A stretch of DNA of 64,000 nt from Spirochaetia bacterium (GCA_022482625.1 JAKVOU010000001.1:1660784-1724783); one strand, 5' to 3'; positions 1-10,127 are shown, counted from the stretch's first letter. A program made the numbers and translations. Notes: generated by a model not told the origin, from the sequence alone.

Positions 1-342
1 ATCTTCCTTTTTTTCCTTTTCATATGTTCCCTTGATGAAATGAGTAACTTCAAGGGTGTTTATTTCATCATAGGGAACAGAACGTCTGCTGACAAACGGG
101 AATACCCCGAATCTGGCAACGACTTGTCGATTTCCATTGTCAAATAACCAGTCTTCCTTGTAAAGCAAACCAATCAGAGCTAAAAAATCCATGATAAAGG
201 GAACAAGAAGATGATCGCTTGTACCTATGGACAGGTAGTAAACAAGGTAGTAACTCAGGTAGATAAAGAAAAATAAACACATTATATGGACAGAACGTCC
301 ACCTCTGTAACTAATGGTATTCCGTTTTTGTTTGATATGCAT
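1..342 (-). CDS. Membrane protein with PH-like domain (3' end cut off by window)
   Basis: An open frame starts at the ATG at 342 and runs without a stop off the left edge, so at least 114 codons are present. The N-terminus is basic and is followed by two hydrophobic segments at about residues 18-40 and 46-60. After these comes a soluble stretch containing FDNGNRQVVARFGVFPF and a SVPYDEI motif. Two membrane segments followed by such a strand-rich segment resemble bacterial PH-like (bPH_2/YdbT-type) membrane proteins. The C-terminus is missing, so the assignment is by pattern only. It is transcribed divergently from the oligopeptide-binding protein gene. Confidence 0.5.
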   Translation of the reverse strand, partial: MHIKQKRNTISYRGGRSVHIMCLFFFIYLSYYLVYYLSIGTSDHLLVPFIMDFLALIGLLYKEDWLFDNGNRQVVARFGVFPFVSRRSVPYDEINTLEVTHFIKGTYEKEKKED

Positions 343-414
343 AGCTATATAGTTCCTTAAGTACCAATAATATGAATAATCAGACGCCTTTTCTCCAATT
401 GCTGATTTTCATAC

Positions 415-478
415 TTGACTGAATCGTTATTACATCGTTTACTTATACTAACGTATCGTTTCATCTTATTGCAACGAT
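415..478 (+). promoter_or_regulatory. Putative promoter and leader repeats of the oppA-like gene
   Basis: TTGACT at 415-420 and TTTACT at 438-443 are separated by 17 bases and point at the lipoprotein gene starting at 518. The hexamer ATCGTT occurs three times (423, 434 and 455). An inverted copy AACGAT at 473-478 could pair with the last one to form a small hairpin (455-478) in the leader. No regulator is recognised. Confidence 0.4.
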
Positions 479-517
479 AAAGGAAACATAGCAAACCAAG
501 TATCAAGGAGATTACCT

Positions 518-2266
518 ATGAAGAAGACATTGTCCATTGCTTTATGCCTGCTTCTGACGGCAACCGTCTTTATTTCCTGCGGGAAAAAAGCAGAGACGGC
601 TACTACAGAAACAGCTACAAAGACAGAAACAACGGCTACGGCTGCTCCTACGACAACAGCACCTGCTGCTGCAACAACTACTACAACCACTGCCACTACT
701 ACAACCACTGCTCCCGCTGCTACGACAACAGCACCTGCTGCTCCAGCAAAAGAAAGCGAAGGCGTAGTATTCCGTATTTCAAATGGTGCAGAACCAGAAT
801 CTCTTGACCCGGCCCTGATCCAGGGTGTCCCGGAACACAGAATCTACGACGCACTCTTCGAAGGCCTGGTCGCACCCGACCCCAAGACCTCAAACGCCAT
901 CCCCGGCCTGGCAAAGAGCTGGGAATCCAATGCCGACGGCACGCAGTGGACATTCCATCTGAGAAAGACCACATGGTCTGACGGCACACCGATCACCGCA
1001 AAAGACGTAGTCTACTCATGGCTGCGAGAACTCGACCCGAAGACTGCAGCCCCGTATGCATGGTTCCCATGCATGTTCCTCAAGGGTGCTTCCGACTATA
1101 ACAGCGGCAAGGCCGGTGCTGACACAGTCGGCATCAGGGCCCTTGACGACTACACCTTCCAGATGGACCTCATCGGACCTATTCCGTATGCCATCGATGC
1201 CCTTACCCATTATTCCTTTGCGGTCGTCCCGCAGCATGCCATCGAGAAGTACGGCGACAGCTGGACGACTCCCGAGAACTTCGTAGGCGACGGCCCGTAC
1301 GTATTGAGCAAGAGGGTCGCACAGTCCTACATCGAATGCGTGCCGAACGAGAAGTACTGGGACAAGGACAACGTCAAGCTTGACAAGGTCATCTTCCAGT
1401 CCTCCGACGACGACAACACGAACTACAACATGTACATCAACGGCGAGACCGACTGGGTCACGACCGTACCGAATGACATGATCAGCAGTGCCTCCATGAG
1501 AGACGACTTCAGCAAGTACCCGCAGCTGGCAACCTACTACTACACGTTCAACTGTACCAAGGCCCCGTTCAATGACGCCAGGGTCAGGAAGGCCTTCTCA
1601 CTTGCAGTGGACCGCCAGGCATTGGTCGACGGCGTGACCAAGGGCGGGCAGATTCCTGCCTACGGCATGGTGCCCCCGCTTTCAGGCTACGACAAGATGG
1701 CAACCCCGTATGACAGCCAGGATGATGCGAATGCAGCAGCCCAGGATCTCCTGTCCCAGGCCGGCTATCCCAACGGCACAGGCATCGGTCCCATCACGAT
1801 CCTCTACAACACCAACGCAAGCCACAAGGCAATTGCTGAGTTCATCCAGCAGGAATGGAAGAACAACCTGGGTGTTGACGTTACACTGGAGAACGAGGAA
1901 TGGTCCACTTACCTTTCCGACAGGAATGCCGGCAACTTCCAGGTTGCAAGGGCAGGATGGGTCGGAGACTATCAGGATCCGAACACGTTCCTTGACATGT
2001 TCATCACCGGTGCCGGCATGAACGGCGGAAAATACAGCAACGAGACCTATGATACGCTGGTATCTGAAGCTGCAACGCTTCCGGCTGGTGAGGACCGCTT
2101 AGGCGTTCTCAAGACTGCTGAAGATATCCTCGTCAACGAAGACAGCGCAGTGATGCCTCTCTACTACTATGTCACCCTCAACATGATTGACACAAGCAAG
2201 TGGGGCGGCTGGTATCCTAACACGATGGATATCCATCCGGTAAAGGACATCTACCTGAAGAAATAG
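518..2266 (+). CDS. Oligopeptide ABC transporter substrate-binding lipoprotein (OppA-like)
   Basis: This 582-residue protein is a family 5 extracellular solute-binding protein that captures oligopeptides for an Opp/Dpp-type importer. A signal peptide with a lipobox (IALCLLLTATVFISC, Cys about residue 21) marks it as a lipoprotein. Residues of roughly 25-80 form a tether of almost only Thr, Ala and Pro. The binding domain begins near VVFRISNGAEPESLDPALIQG, which matches the SBP_bac_5 N-terminus. The start is supported by AAGGAG about 8 bases upstream. No permease or ATPase gene adjoins it, and a terminator follows directly, so it is probably a single-gene unit working with a transporter encoded elsewhere. 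Confidence 0.93.
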   Translation: MKKTLSIALCLLLTATVFISCGKKAETATTETATKTETTATAAPTTTAPAAATTTTTTATTTTTAPAATTTAPAAPAKESEGVVFRISNGAEPESLDPALIQGVPEHRIYDALFEGLVAPDPKTSNAIPGLAKSWESNADGTQWTFHLRKTTWSDGTPITAKDVVYSWLRELDPKTAAPYAWFPCMFLKGASDYNSGKAGADTVGIRALDDYTFQMDLIGPIPYAIDALTHYSFAVVPQHAIEKYGDSWTTPENFVGDGPYVLSKRVAQSYIECVPNEKYWDKDNVKLDKVIFQSSDDDNTNYNMYINGETDWVTTVPNDMISSASMRDDFSKYPQLATYYYTFNCTKAPFNDARVRKAFSLAVDRQALVDGVTKGGQIPAYGMVPPLSGYDKMATPYDSQDDANAAAQDLLSQAGYPNGTGIGPITILYNTNASHKAIAEFIQQEWKNNLGVDVTLENEEWSTYLSDRNAGNFQVARAGWVGDYQDPNTFLDMFITGAGMNGGKYSNETYDTLVSEAATLPAGEDRLGVLKTAEDILVNEDSAVMPLYYYVTLNMIDTSKWGGWYPNTMDIHPVKDIYLKK

Positions 2267-2286
2267 TTCTTCTCACGAGAATTATA

Positions 2287-2315
2287 AAGGCCATCTCCTC
2301 GGAGGTGGCCTTTTT
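2287..2315 (+). terminator. Rho-independent terminator after the oppA-like gene
   Basis: AAGGCCATCTCC (2287-2298) pairs with GGAGGTGGCCTT (2301-2312) around a two-base loop (with one G.T pair), followed by a run of T. It separates the lipoprotein gene from aroA. Confidence 0.9.
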
Positions 2316-2377
2316 CTGTACCAACTCTCCAATCATTCTCTATCTTTCAATGGACGAAATAGCGGGAAAACACTATC

Positions 2378-3646
2378 ATGCAGAGCATGGATACTCGCAT
2401 TACTCCTACAGACATACAAGGCACAATCACTATACCAGGATCAAAGAGCCAAACTATCAGAGCTCTGTTGATTGCTACTTTTTCAAAAGGCAAATCTAGG
2501 ATTGAAAATGCCCTGTTTTCTCAAGATACCATAGCTTGTATAAAAGCTTGTGAAGCATTTGGCGCAAGGATTACAGAAAAAGACACGACGTTGCTTGTCA
2601 ATGCAACAGACGTCGGCAGTGATGGCACACCATTGTCAATTGACTGTGCAAACAGCGGTACGACACTTTATCTGGCTGCAGGCCTTGCTGCTTCTCTGGG
2701 GAAAGAAATCACCTTTACAGGAGACGAACAGTTATGTAGACGCCCTATCGGTCCATTACTTAGGGCCTTCAGTGACCTTGGTGCCATTGTAACCTTATCC
2801 GATTACCCACCTTTCACTATCCAGGGACCATTGAAAGGTGGTTCAACCTCAATTGACTGTCCTACAAGCCAATATTTATCTTCATTGTTGCTGGCAGCAG
2901 TACTCAGCAAAGGTGATTGTGAAATCACGACACCTTTGCTCTATGAAAAACCCTATGTGCGCCTGACCTTGGCTTGGTTGGACAGCCAACACACCAATTA
3001 TCACATCAGCAAGGACCTGCAACATAGCTGTGTTGCCGGAAACCAACAATTGTATCCGATCGATGTTACTATCCCCGGTGATTATAGCAGTGCCACATTT
3101 TTCTTCTGCCTAGCAGCAATCAGTGCAACGACTCTGACTATACAGGGTCTCGATCCTGATGATACACAGGGAGACCGCCATGTATTGGATATTCTTGCAA
3201 AAATGGGATGCACCTATAGTTGGAAAGGACATAGCATCACAATAACCGGCCCCCAAAAGCTCAAGCCATGTACTTTTTCCCTCAATGAAATGCCTGATGC
3301 ATTGCCGGCTTTGGCTATAACAGCCTGTTTTTGCAATGGGACAAGTGAAATCATAGACACACCCCAGGCAAGGTTGAAAGAAACAGACAGAATTGCGACC
3401 ATGCATGCAAATCTGAATAGACTTGGAGCAGAAACAGAAGAAAGACCAGCAGGATTGGTCATACATGGAACAGGAAAACTCAACGGAGGAACCGTAGAGG
3501 GATATGGTGACCACAGGATCATCATGGCAATGGCCATAGGTGGTATCAGGGCAGAATCACCTGTTACTATCAAAGGCAGCGATGCCTGTGCAGTAACTTT
3601 CCCGACTTTCTTTACTCTGCTTGAAAGCCTCAGGCAGAAACATTAG
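2378..3646 (+). CDS. aroA: 3-phosphoshikimate 1-carboxyvinyltransferase (EPSP synthase)
   Basis: The 422-residue product transfers enolpyruvate from PEP to shikimate 3-phosphate, the sixth step of the shikimate pathway, in the cytoplasm. Visible family motifs are PGSKSQTIRALL near the N-terminus, RPIGPLLRAF around residue 123, RLKETDRIATM and GYGDHRIIMAMAI near the C-terminus. Length is normal. An alternative ATG lies three codons further in (2387), and neither start has a strong ribosome site. It opens a run of four same-strand genes (aroA, ltaE, EFR1 protein, patB), with a 38-base gap to ltaE. Confidence 0.95.
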   Translation: MQSMDTRITPTDIQGTITIPGSKSQTIRALLIATFSKGKSRIENALFSQDTIACIKACEAFGARITEKDTTLLVNATDVGSDGTPLSIDCANSGTTLYLAAGLAASLGKEITFTGDEQLCRRPIGPLLRAFSDLGAIVTLSDYPPFTIQGPLKGGSTSIDCPTSQYLSSLLLAAVLSKGDCEITTPLLYEKPYVRLTLAWLDSQHTNYHISKDLQHSCVAGNQQLYPIDVTIPGDYSSATFFFCLAAISATTLTIQGLDPDDTQGDRHVLDILAKMGCTYSWKGHSITITGPQKLKPCTFSLNEMPDALPALAITACFCNGTSEIIDTPQARLKETDRIATMHANLNRLGAETEERPAGLVIHGTGKLNGGTVEGYGDHRIIMAMAIGGIRAESPVTIKGSDACAVTFPTFFTLLESLRQKH

Positions 3647-3684
3647 GATATTTCCAAGCATAGAACTGGGAGGGAAAAACACGA

Positions 3685-4722
3685 ATGCCATCACAAACCG
3701 TTTACGATCTGAGAAGTGACACCATAACAAAACCGACAGAAGGTATGCGACAGGCAATGTCCGAAGCAGAAGTCGGTGATGATGTCTATAGTGAAGATCC
3801 TACAACCAATAAGCTTGAAGCTCTTGCAGCAGAACTGACCGGCAAGGAAAAAGCTTTGTTCGTTACCAGTGGAAGCCAGGCTAACCTGATTGCTTTATAT
3901 CTCAACGGAGGCCGAGGCAATGAGGTAATATGTGCAGAAAGTGCCCACATCGTACAGCATGAGATAGCTGCCTGTACTGCCATTGCAGGGATACTTCCCA
4001 TTACCATAGATGCTCCGCGAGGCCTGCTCAAAGCACAGGACATAGAAAAGAAAATCAAACCCACAGGTGTCTATGATATGGCCCATACAAGTTTGATTGA
4101 AATTGAAAACACCATTGCAGGCAATATCTATTCCCTTGAAAGACTATCAGATATCCATAACGTAGCAAAAAAACACAGTCTTCTTATACACATGGACGGA
4201 GCGAGACTTTTCAATGCCCAGGTTGCTACCGGAATTTCTGCAAGGGAATATGCAAGATATTGTGATAGTGTCTCCTTCTGTCTCTCAAAGGGATTGGGAG
4301 CACCGGTAGGTTCCATGCTATGCGGCAGTGAAACTTTCATACACAAGGCACGGACTCTCAGAAAAATGCTGGGAAGCGGTTTGCGGCAATCAGGTATACT
4401 GGCAGCTGCCGGAATCTATGCCTTGGAACATAACGTTGAACGGCTCAGGGATGACCACCAGCATGCAGCTCAAATCGCAAATGCACTGAGCCAGACAAAT
4501 TGGGCTAAAGTGCAAGGACATATACAGACTAATATCGTGCTCTTCTCAGTAGAAGGAATTCCCGCTCCGACTGTTGTCAAAAGACTAGGAAGCACAGGCA
4601 TACGCGCAACCACAGAAGGATCCTATGTCAGGTTAGTGACGAACCTCAACCTAAATTCACAAGCTATCGATGAAGCCTGCACGATTCTCTTCAGCTTTGA
4701 TCCCTATAAGGAAGTACTATGA
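3685..4722 (+). CDS. ltaE: Low-specificity L-threonine aldolase
   Basis: This 345-residue PLP enzyme of fold type I cleaves L-threonine or L-allo-threonine to glycine and acetaldehyde. The N-terminus DLRSDTITKPTEGMR and the motif VGDDVYSEDPT are typical of the family. MDGARLFNA holds the PLP-contacting Asp, and the Schiff-base lysine is in the motif SFCLSKGLGAPVGS. A GGGAGGG ribosome site lies about 10 bases before the ATG. Its stop overlaps the start of the EFR1 gene by four bases (ATGA), implying translational coupling. Confidence 0.93.
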   Translation: MPSQTVYDLRSDTITKPTEGMRQAMSEAEVGDDVYSEDPTTNKLEALAAELTGKEKALFVTSGSQANLIALYLNGGRGNEVICAESAHIVQHEIAACTAIAGILPITIDAPRGLLKAQDIEKKIKPTGVYDMAHTSLIEIENTIAGNIYSLERLSDIHNVAKKHSLLIHMDGARLFNAQVATGISAREYARYCDSVSFCLSKGLGAPVGSMLCGSETFIHKARTLRKMLGSGLRQSGILAAAGIYALEHNVERLRDDHQHAAQIANALSQTNWAKVQGHIQTNIVLFSVEGIPAPTVVKRLGSTGIRATTEGSYVRLVTNLNLNSQAIDEACTILFSFDPYKEVL

Positions 4723-5495
4723 CACACGTACTGCTTTGTTTCAGCGGGACGGGTAACAGTGCACACATGGCCCAATACTTAAGTCAAGCAATGGAAGATT
4801 GCAACATCATGCAGTTAACAGATGTGATGGAGGGGAAAAGGGATTTTACGGTTCCGGAAAAACTGGGATTTGTTTTTCCAACCTATGTCGAAATGCCTCC
4901 GGAAATAATTATCAGATTCATCAGGGAGCAACTTGCAACCCAGGATCTTTCCCCTCTGGGCTATCTCTATATCGTAACTGACGGAGGAGCAAGGCATCCT
5001 ACCTATTGCCACAAAGCCATTGAAGCAGAACTGTCCAAAGCCGGCGCATATGCCTCCTATTATGGCTATGTCAGCATGCCTGACAATTATCTGCGAATCA
5101 AAGGCAAGGCAACAAACAGCAAAACAATTGCCAAAGCAGATAAAAAACTTAAGATAATTGCTGATGAAATCAAAAATGAAAAACTTAAGCCCCCGGCATT
5201 CAGGCCATTGCCTCGTCTGTTCATCAACCTCTTCGGCTCTCTGGCCTCTCGCTTTAACGTAGCAAGCCACTTTACTGTTACAGACCAATGTACCGGCTGT
5301 GGACGTTGCTACCGTAGTTGTCCGGCTGGTAACATCAGCATGCAGGATGGCAAACCCACGTTCTTGCAAGGTTGCCAAAATTGCTTTGGTTGCATCAGCT
5401 ATTGTCCAGCAAAAGCAATCCTCTATAAGGGGAAAGAAAGGACTGCGAGATATACATTCCCGGATGGTCCTTTTTATATTGAATATAGGAAATGA
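4719..5495 (+). CDS. EFR1-family flavodoxin-ferredoxin protein
   Basis: The 258-residue protein starts with a flavodoxin-like fold (LLCFSGTGNSAHMAQYL, the FMN phosphate loop). It ends with two 4Fe-4S ferredoxin motifs, CTGCGRCYRSCP and CQNCFGCISYCP. This is the EFR1 arrangement of a predicted intracellular electron carrier in anaerobes. Its partner enzyme is not evident. It overlaps ltaE upstream and patB downstream by four bases each, so it is co-translated with two PLP enzymes, although neither needs electrons. Confidence 0.88.
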   Translation: MTHVLLCFSGTGNSAHMAQYLSQAMEDCNIMQLTDVMEGKRDFTVPEKLGFVFPTYVEMPPEIIIRFIREQLATQDLSPLGYLYIVTDGGARHPTYCHKAIEAELSKAGAYASYYGYVSMPDNYLRIKGKATNSKTIAKADKKLKIIADEIKNEKLKPPAFRPLPRLFINLFGSLASRFNVASHFTVTDQCTGCGRCYRSCPAGNISMQDGKPTFLQGCQNCFGCISYCPAKAILYKGKERTARYTFPDGPFYIEYRK

Positions 5496-6760
5496 ATGGT
5501 ATACAAAAAATGAGCACTACATATGATTTTGACACATTGGCACAAAGAAAAGGTACGCTGAGCGCCAAATGGAATGAAGATGACATCGAAAGTTTCTGCG
5601 GCAACAGAAAGGCAACCCCATTCTGGGTAGCTGATATGGATTTCAAATCCTGTCCTGCAATAATTGATGAAGCAACGAAAATTGCCCAGAGCGGCAGCTA
5701 TGGATATCCTGCATTCAAGAATCTCAAAGAAGATTTTCAGGCATTTGTACTGAAAAGGCATGGCCTTTCCGTTGATACGGATGAAATCAGCATCAGCCAA
5801 GGGGTATTGAGTTCCATTGCCATCGTAATGTCCCTTGTAACTGCTCCCGGTGACGGAGTCATCGTCCCCTTTCCAGCCTACAAGCCTTTCGTCAGTATCA
5901 CAGAAAGGCAGGAAAGGAAACTGCTGCCATGGTATATGAAACAAGAGGGCACTGCATTCAGCCTGGATTGGGACAGCTATGAAACACTATGCCGACAGGC
6001 AAAGCTTTTGATATTGTGTTCACCACATAATCCTACCGGTGTCGTCTTCACTGAACAGGAACTGGAAAAAGCATGCATGATAGCCAAGAAACATGGAGTG
6101 TTCATCATCTGTGATGAAATCCATATTGACCTCACATTCCCATCTGAAAAGCAAGTACCGTTCTTGGAGATTGCAAGGAAAATGCAAGCATCGGCAATGT
6201 CAGCAATGGCACCTTCAAAGACATTCAACATTGCAGGTGAACATTTTTCCATAGCCCTGTTCTCCGATCCGCAGGTAAAAGCTCGTTACGATGCTTTCTG
6301 TAGGAACTATTGGCTACAGGGAACCTCTTATTTTTCAACAGCACTGGCAAGTGCTGCCTATAGAAATGGTTATGAATGGCTGATGGAAGCAACTGATTAT
6401 CTTGAGGGAAATGCACGGTTCATCGAACAATTCTGCAAATCCTCAATGCCATTGGTAAAGCCCCTTCATGCGGGATCTTCCTTCATCTGCTTATGGGATT
6501 GCACGGCCTTGTTACCTTATGTAGAACAGGATGCTCAAAACCATCCAGATTTCTATGCAAGAAGCAAGACAAGCCAAGCAGGACTCCTTTCTACTTTCTT
6601 TGGGAAAAAAGCTGGAATTGCCATGCACGACGGCACATGGTTCGGCGGTGAGCGATACAAAGGTTATGTCCGCTTTAACTATGGTACCAGACGCAGCGAA
6701 GTTGCAAGAGCATTGACCCAATGCAAAAAAGCAGTAGATGAATTGACTGTCAGCCTTTGA
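5492..6760 (+). CDS. patB: MalY/PatB-type PLP aminotransferase (cystathionine beta-lyase-like)
   Basis: This 422-residue fold-type I PLP protein belongs to the MalY/PatB group, many members of which cleave cystathionine to homocysteine. The N-terminus (FDTLAQRKGTLSAKW) and the motif PFWVADMDFKSCPAII match MalY/PatB. CSPHNPTGVVF and CDEIHIDL are cofactor and substrate loops, and the PLP lysine lies in APSKTFNIAGEH. The start at 5492 overlaps the preceding gene by ATGA; an ATG six codons further in is also possible. The 3' end overlaps the convergent addA gene by 11 bases, leaving no room for a normal terminator. Confidence 0.9.
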   Translation: MNGIQKMSTTYDFDTLAQRKGTLSAKWNEDDIESFCGNRKATPFWVADMDFKSCPAIIDEATKIAQSGSYGYPAFKNLKEDFQAFVLKRHGLSVDTDEISISQGVLSSIAIVMSLVTAPGDGVIVPFPAYKPFVSITERQERKLLPWYMKQEGTAFSLDWDSYETLCRQAKLLILCSPHNPTGVVFTEQELEKACMIAKKHGVFIICDEIHIDLTFPSEKQVPFLEIARKMQASAMSAMAPSKTFNIAGEHFSIALFSDPQVKARYDAFCRNYWLQGTSYFSTALASAAYRNGYEWLMEATDYLEGNARFIEQFCKSSMPLVKPLHAGSSFICLWDCTALLPYVEQDAQNHPDFYARSKTSQAGLLSTFFGKKAGIAMHDGTWFGGERYKGYVRFNYGTRRSEVARALTQCKKAVDELTVSL

Positions 6761-9700
6761 AACCAGGAAGGATCAACCATGCCGGCTGTCTTTCAGGTTG
6801 TCGCAAATAGACGACAGCACCTTTGACCCTTTTCCCTGGATATAATCTGGAGACAGCAAGCAAATAGACCAACAATTGTATCTGATGTCTGGCGGGGTCG
6901 CAGTTTGCATCCGTCTTGAAATCAATGACCTTGCACCATTCCTCATCATCTTCTGCCAACAGGTCAATTGCGCCCTCCACGACCTTGTCCTGTCCTCCAT
7001 CTTCCAATGCAGAAAAGAATTTCACTTCGCATGACAGCTTGCAATCGGCAATTTCTTCCTTATATAAGGCAGAATCAAGGAAGGCTTTGGAAAAAGCTAA
7101 GGCATCCTTTTCAATCTGTAGCCCTTTTGCAGTCTTCCTTATTCTGTACAAAGCTGAGGACGCAGGCAAAACATCTGGAATAGATGGGATTGCCATATCC
7201 AAGACCGCCGATTCAACCACAGCGTGGCAATATGTACCGAAATCCACAAACACATCTTTTTCTCCCGCTTCCTGCAATTCCCTCACAATTGCATCAGAAG
7301 CACAGGAAGGTAATTCTTCTCCGCCTCCCAAGGATAATTTTTCTCCAAGAGAAGTCGCAGCAACTCTCACAGGCTCCAAGTCAAGTTGCTTCTCAGGAAC
7401 TTCATACCAAGCCAAGCAAGCTGCAGCATCCGACCGGTCAAACGGAGAAGTCCGATCTGACGATGTATATAATTCCTTTTCAAAAGCCTGTGGAATCTCT
7501 GTTTTCTCTGTTATGGCCGATATACCTCCCTCCAAAGTATCCTTATCAATACCACAGGCAGATAAAAGCATCAGGAGAAAAGAATCATCAGGCCTTTCAT
7601 TCTTCAAATTACGATTATTCTTGGTAAATGTACCAGTTATTACCAAATGGAACTCAGCCCGGGTCACAGCCACATAGAACAGTCGTTTCCGTTCTGCAAG
7701 CAGCTGTTGGAATTCTTGGTCCTTGTGCAACTCCAAAAGTATATTGCTATATCTGCCATTGCCATCCTTGAAATGGGCAGGCACAGGAATACCATGCCAC
7801 AGGACATAAGCCGGTTGGATCACTTTCAATGATGATCCAGCAGCAGCAAGAATGACAATAGGAAACTGAAGGCCCTTTGATTTATGTATCGTCATAAGCT
7901 GTACGGCATCAGACTGTTCATCATAGATAGCCACATCCCCAAGTTTTTCCGCACTGCCTAAGACCAGACGTACACGATCAAGGAAATGTGACAGAGAATG
8001 CCCTGCTTCATCACTCTGACGAGCGAGGCGATTGAAGAAATCATAGCTTGAAAGATATGGTTGTCGCTCTTTATTGCATGTATATGCCATATATAGGCCA
8101 CAGTCCCACCAAAGATAAGAAATAAGCTGAACAATGGACCTGGAATGTGAAAGACGCTTCAGTTCGGCAAAAGCCAAACATAGATGCGTATATCTGGCAG
8201 CATCATCTTCATCCAATCCTTCCACGGACGAAAAAGCCTCGACTCCTTCGTCAAGCAATTTCTCCAAGGCCTGGTCACTTACTTTGCAGAATGGCCCCCT
8301 CAGCACTGCAGCATAGGCAAGCCTATCATCAGGAAAAAGGAGCAACTGCAACATTGCATAGATATCATTTGCCATTGCTTCAAGCATCATTGATTTGTTG
8401 GCAACGACAGCATAGGGAATATTATAGCGTCTCAAGGCCTTCTCAAAGGCCATCTGATTAGTAAGCTTATCCATCAGGATGGCAATATCCGAAGGATGGG
8501 GACGTCTCGTGCCGCCATTTCCATCAGGAATGAGATAATCGTCACCCTCAAGCATAGAGCGGATTTTCTTTGCAACGGCAAGAGCCTCTGACCCCAAGCC
8601 TTCGGCCAGTTCAACATCAGCATCAGCAGACTTCTCGTAAGGCTTGACCAACAGACCGATTTGAGGAACTATGCCAGGTGTTGCAGCTCTATGTCCCAGT
8701 GGTTTGAAATCTGCCTCATATGATTCTCCCCCATTTTTCATCACAAATGGAAAAATCTGATTGATGAAATCAATCAATGCTGGTTCGGATCTATAGTTGC
8801 GCGCGATTGACAGCTCACTACCATCGGGTTGCAAATCCTTGGCAAGCGATTTGAAAACCGAAACATCAGCTCCTCTGAAGCGATATATGCTCTGTTTCTC
8901 ATCTCCTACAAAAAACAGTTTTTTCGGCTCCAGATTTATTGCTTCAGGAATTCCATCTCCTTGGCAATCAAGTTTTTCACTAAGCAGATACAGCATCTGT
9001 TTCTGCAAGTCATTGTCATCCTGGAATTCATCAATCATGATATAGGAGAATTTTTTCTTAAGCATCTGCCTGATCGCCTTGTTTTTCTTAAGAATATCAA
9101 GGGCAAGGCCAGCTACATCAGCAAAGGTCAGGATTCCGCTACGACGTTTTTCCTCAGCCAATGCCTGTTGATAATGTTCCAATGAAGTAAAGATCATCTC
9201 AAGATTGTCACTTTGCGACAGACTGTTCTGCAACAAGGAATAAATCGGGTAAAAATTTTTGAATTCCTTGAAAATTTCATTGACATCTGCATCCTTTGAT
9301 CGGCTTCCAGGAGCTCTACAGGCATACAGTTCATCCAAACAAGCTTGAAATTCCTGTTTCCCGTTTTGAAAGGCTACAGTAGCCTTTTCTGCAAGATCAA
9401 TGATCCGTAACACAGTCTTGCCTTCACTCTGTGGCACTATATCGGCAAGATAGGAGACCAATTCATATAGCCTATCCTCGCTTTCCTTGTTCTTGTCCCT
9501 GATAAAGGCAACCAATGCTTCTGCAGATTCATGGGGATCATAGGAAAATGGAAGAAAAAATCCGTTGGATGCCATTGGTATCAACAGATTGTCAAACAAA
9601 TCCTCGGTTCTGTAACAACTGGATAAATAAGCAAAACCAGCTTCCATCTGCTCTGTTTCTACAAAACGGCGACAACATCTGAGGGCATTGTCCTTTGCCT

Positions 9701-10103
9701 TGTCATCATCAATCGTGAAATCTTTCGGAATTCCATAACGGATACTGTCCATCCTGACAATCTGTGCACAGAAAGCATCAAAGGTAGAAATGGTAGCATC
9801 CGGGAACTTGGAAAGCTGCAGTGCCACCTGGGGATCATCACGATAGTCGACAAGCAAAGAATGAATTCGGTCATGCATTTCACCGGCAGCTTTCCGAGTA
9901 AATGTCAAAGTAAGTATTCTGTCGGCATCAACATGTTGCTCCATGACAAGATACAGGAAACGATAGGAAAGCACGGTGGTCTTGCCGGCACCAGCACCTG
10001 CAGCAACGACACAGTTGCCAAGATGGCAGATTGCTGCTTCCTGTTCCTCGTCAAAAGGCCGGCCTTCTGCTTTCCGTTTTTCCAAAACCTGTTTGAATTT
10101 CAT
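6750..10103 (-). CDS. addA: AddA-type UvrD/PcrA helicase-nuclease subunit
   Basis: The 1117-residue protein is a superfamily 1A helicase with a C-terminal RecB-type nuclease domain, the AddA part of a double-strand-break end-resection complex. Walker A is AAGAGAGKTTVL near residue 35. The Walker B region is MIDEFQDDN, motif III/IV is KQSIYRFRGAD, and motif V/VI appears in LMTIHKSKGLQFPIV and LFYVAVTRAEFHLV. The nuclease signature is GAIDLLAEDDEEWCKVIDFKTD followed by HQIQLLVYLL. It lies 24 bases after the AddB-like gene on the same strand, the usual addB-addA order. Its end overlaps convergent patB. Confidence 0.9.
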   Translation of the reverse strand: MKFKQVLEKRKAEGRPFDEEQEAAICHLGNCVVAAGAGAGKTTVLSYRFLYLVMEQHVDADRILTLTFTRKAAGEMHDRIHSLLVDYRDDPQVALQLSKFPDATISTFDAFCAQIVRMDSIRYGIPKDFTIDDDKAKDNALRCCRRFVETEQMEAGFAYLSSCYRTEDLFDNLLIPMASNGFFLPFSYDPHESAEALVAFIRDKNKESEDRLYELVSYLADIVPQSEGKTVLRIIDLAEKATVAFQNGKQEFQACLDELYACRAPGSRSKDADVNEIFKEFKNFYPIYSLLQNSLSQSDNLEMIFTSLEHYQQALAEEKRRSGILTFADVAGLALDILKKNKAIRQMLKKKFSYIMIDEFQDDNDLQKQMLYLLSEKLDCQGDGIPEAINLEPKKLFFVGDEKQSIYRFRGADVSVFKSLAKDLQPDGSELSIARNYRSEPALIDFINQIFPFVMKNGGESYEADFKPLGHRAATPGIVPQIGLLVKPYEKSADADVELAEGLGSEALAVAKKIRSMLEGDDYLIPDGNGGTRRPHPSDIAILMDKLTNQMAFEKALRRYNIPYAVVANKSMMLEAMANDIYAMLQLLLFPDDRLAYAAVLRGPFCKVSDQALEKLLDEGVEAFSSVEGLDEDDAARYTHLCLAFAELKRLSHSRSIVQLISYLWWDCGLYMAYTCNKERQPYLSSYDFFNRLARQSDEAGHSLSHFLDRVRLVLGSAEKLGDVAIYDEQSDAVQLMTIHKSKGLQFPIVILAAAGSSLKVIQPAYVLWHGIPVPAHFKDGNGRYSNILLELHKDQEFQQLLAERKRLFYVAVTRAEFHLVITGTFTKNNRNLKNERPDDSFLLMLLSACGIDKDTLEGGISAITEKTEIPQAFEKELYTSSDRTSPFDRSDAAACLAWYEVPEKQLDLEPVRVAATSLGEKLSLGGGEELPSCASDAIVRELQEAGEKDVFVDFGTYCHAVVESAVLDMAIPSIPDVLPASSALYRIRKTAKGLQIEKDALAFSKAFLDSALYKEEIADCKLSCEVKFFSALEDGGQDKVVEGAIDLLAEDDEEWCKVIDFKTDANCDPARHQIQLLVYLLAVSRLYPGKRVKGAVVYLRQPERQPAWLILPGFKG

Positions 10104-10127
10104 ACTACACCTTCGGCAATCAACCGA

